From assembly GCA_902629215.1 (NCBI GenBank), contig CACOQC010000001.1:1-64000 (forward strand): 64,000 nucleotides of DNA, given 5' to 3'. The notes below the pieces were generated by a model. That model did not search any database. It saw nothing but the letters and a program-made list of their open reading frames with translations, and was not told the DNA's origin. Made by a program: the position numbers and the translations under genes. The DNA is from an uncultured Pelagibacteraceae bacterium. Lineage in GTDB: Bacteria; Pseudomonadota; Alphaproteobacteria; Pelagibacterales; Pelagibacteraceae. Positions 63,990 through 64,000 of this stretch are shown in pieces; positions within the stretch are counted from its first letter, which is position 1; each line of letters begins with the position of its first letter.

Positions 63990-64000
63990 TCTCGAAATCA
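63986..64000 (+). CDS. holA: Probable start of DNA polymerase III delta subunit, cut by the window edge
   Basis: An ATG overlapping the lptE stop (ATGA) opens a frame MISKS that runs off the right edge after five codons. By conserved order leuS-lptE-holA this is expected to be the clamp-loader delta subunit. Only position supports the call. Confidence 0.5.

Noticed and set aside
1-64000. Search for CRISPR arrays, insertion sequences, prophage, toxin-antitoxin or defence islands
   Set aside because: No regularly spaced repeats, transposase, integrase or phage structural genes were seen; the single HNH protein belongs to a stand-alone chromosomal family.

Overview
This window looks like a piece of a free-living SAR11-type alphaproteobacterial chromosome (order Pelagibacterales). 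The DNA is very AT-rich, the genes are packed with overlaps of a few bases or gaps of tens of bases, and Lys/Asn/Ile codons dominate. The gene order follows known alphaproteobacterial blocks: mutM-ubiE-ubiB-coaBC-dut, irr/fabA-fabB-fabI, and tsaB-fur-miaB-phoH-ybeY-lnt-metK-nusA-infB-rbfA-rpsO-pnp. I see no insertion sequence, prophage, CRISPR array or restriction/defence island. The largest stretch without a gene is about 240 bases. The assignment to SAR11 is inferred from composition and synteny, not from a database search.

Layout. 1-5.3 kb: 3' part of a long-chain acyl-CoA synthetase directly behind a tRNA-Leu(CAA) gene, then a YqaA-dsbB-coq7 run, an HNH endonuclease, an esterase, a HIG1-like membrane protein and a TlpA-type thioredoxin. 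5.3-8.7 kb: argH, a small LptM-like lipoprotein, lysA and a PlsC-type acyltransferase. 8.7-11.8 kb: dnaN, dnaA and rpsT on the minus strand, with a 242-base AT-rich gap. 11.8-17.9 kb: mutM, then ubiE-ubiB-coaBC-dut-ThiF/MoeB-SH3. 17.9-21 kb: a rubrerythrin operon under a Fur-family Irr regulator. 21-23.6 kb: fabA-fabB-fabI and a 39-aa membrane peptide. 23.6-36.5 kb: a long minus-strand run of translation, RNA-processing and envelope genes. 36.5-47.3 kb: cell-wall genes, trpS, murJ, a malic enzyme fused to a phosphotransacetylase domain, rsmI, an LpoA-like protein and rdgB. 47.3-52.1 kb: grpE-dnaK-dnaJ and dapB. 52.1-57.6 kb: nth, a PfkB kinase, a winged-helix regulator coupled to a tiny ArfA-like gene, an L,D-transpeptidase, a YggS protein, a ThiE-like protein and the first of two convergent TPR-sulfotransferases. 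57.6-64 kb: the second TPR-sulfotransferase, a major porin, a DUF3576 lipoprotein, leuS, lptE and the first codons of holA.

The most interesting material is regulatory or very small. Two Irr-box-like palindromes flank irr, one facing irr/fabA and one facing the rubrerythrin operon. Together they suggest an iron- or haem-responsive switch over membrane-lipid unsaturation and peroxide/iron handling. That operon also encodes a previously uncalled 32-aa membrane peptide, start-stop coupled to the Fe-S oxidoreductase. Other small candidates are a 35-codon ArfA-like ribosome-rescue gene starting with TTG, a 42-aa lipoprotein between argH and lysA, and a 39-aa membrane peptide after fabI. Heat-shock (RpoH-type) promoter motifs sit before grpE and dnaK. 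Compared with the usual alphaproteobacterial order, rimI, trmB, rimP, ylxR and truB are absent from their expected places, which reads as genome streamlining.
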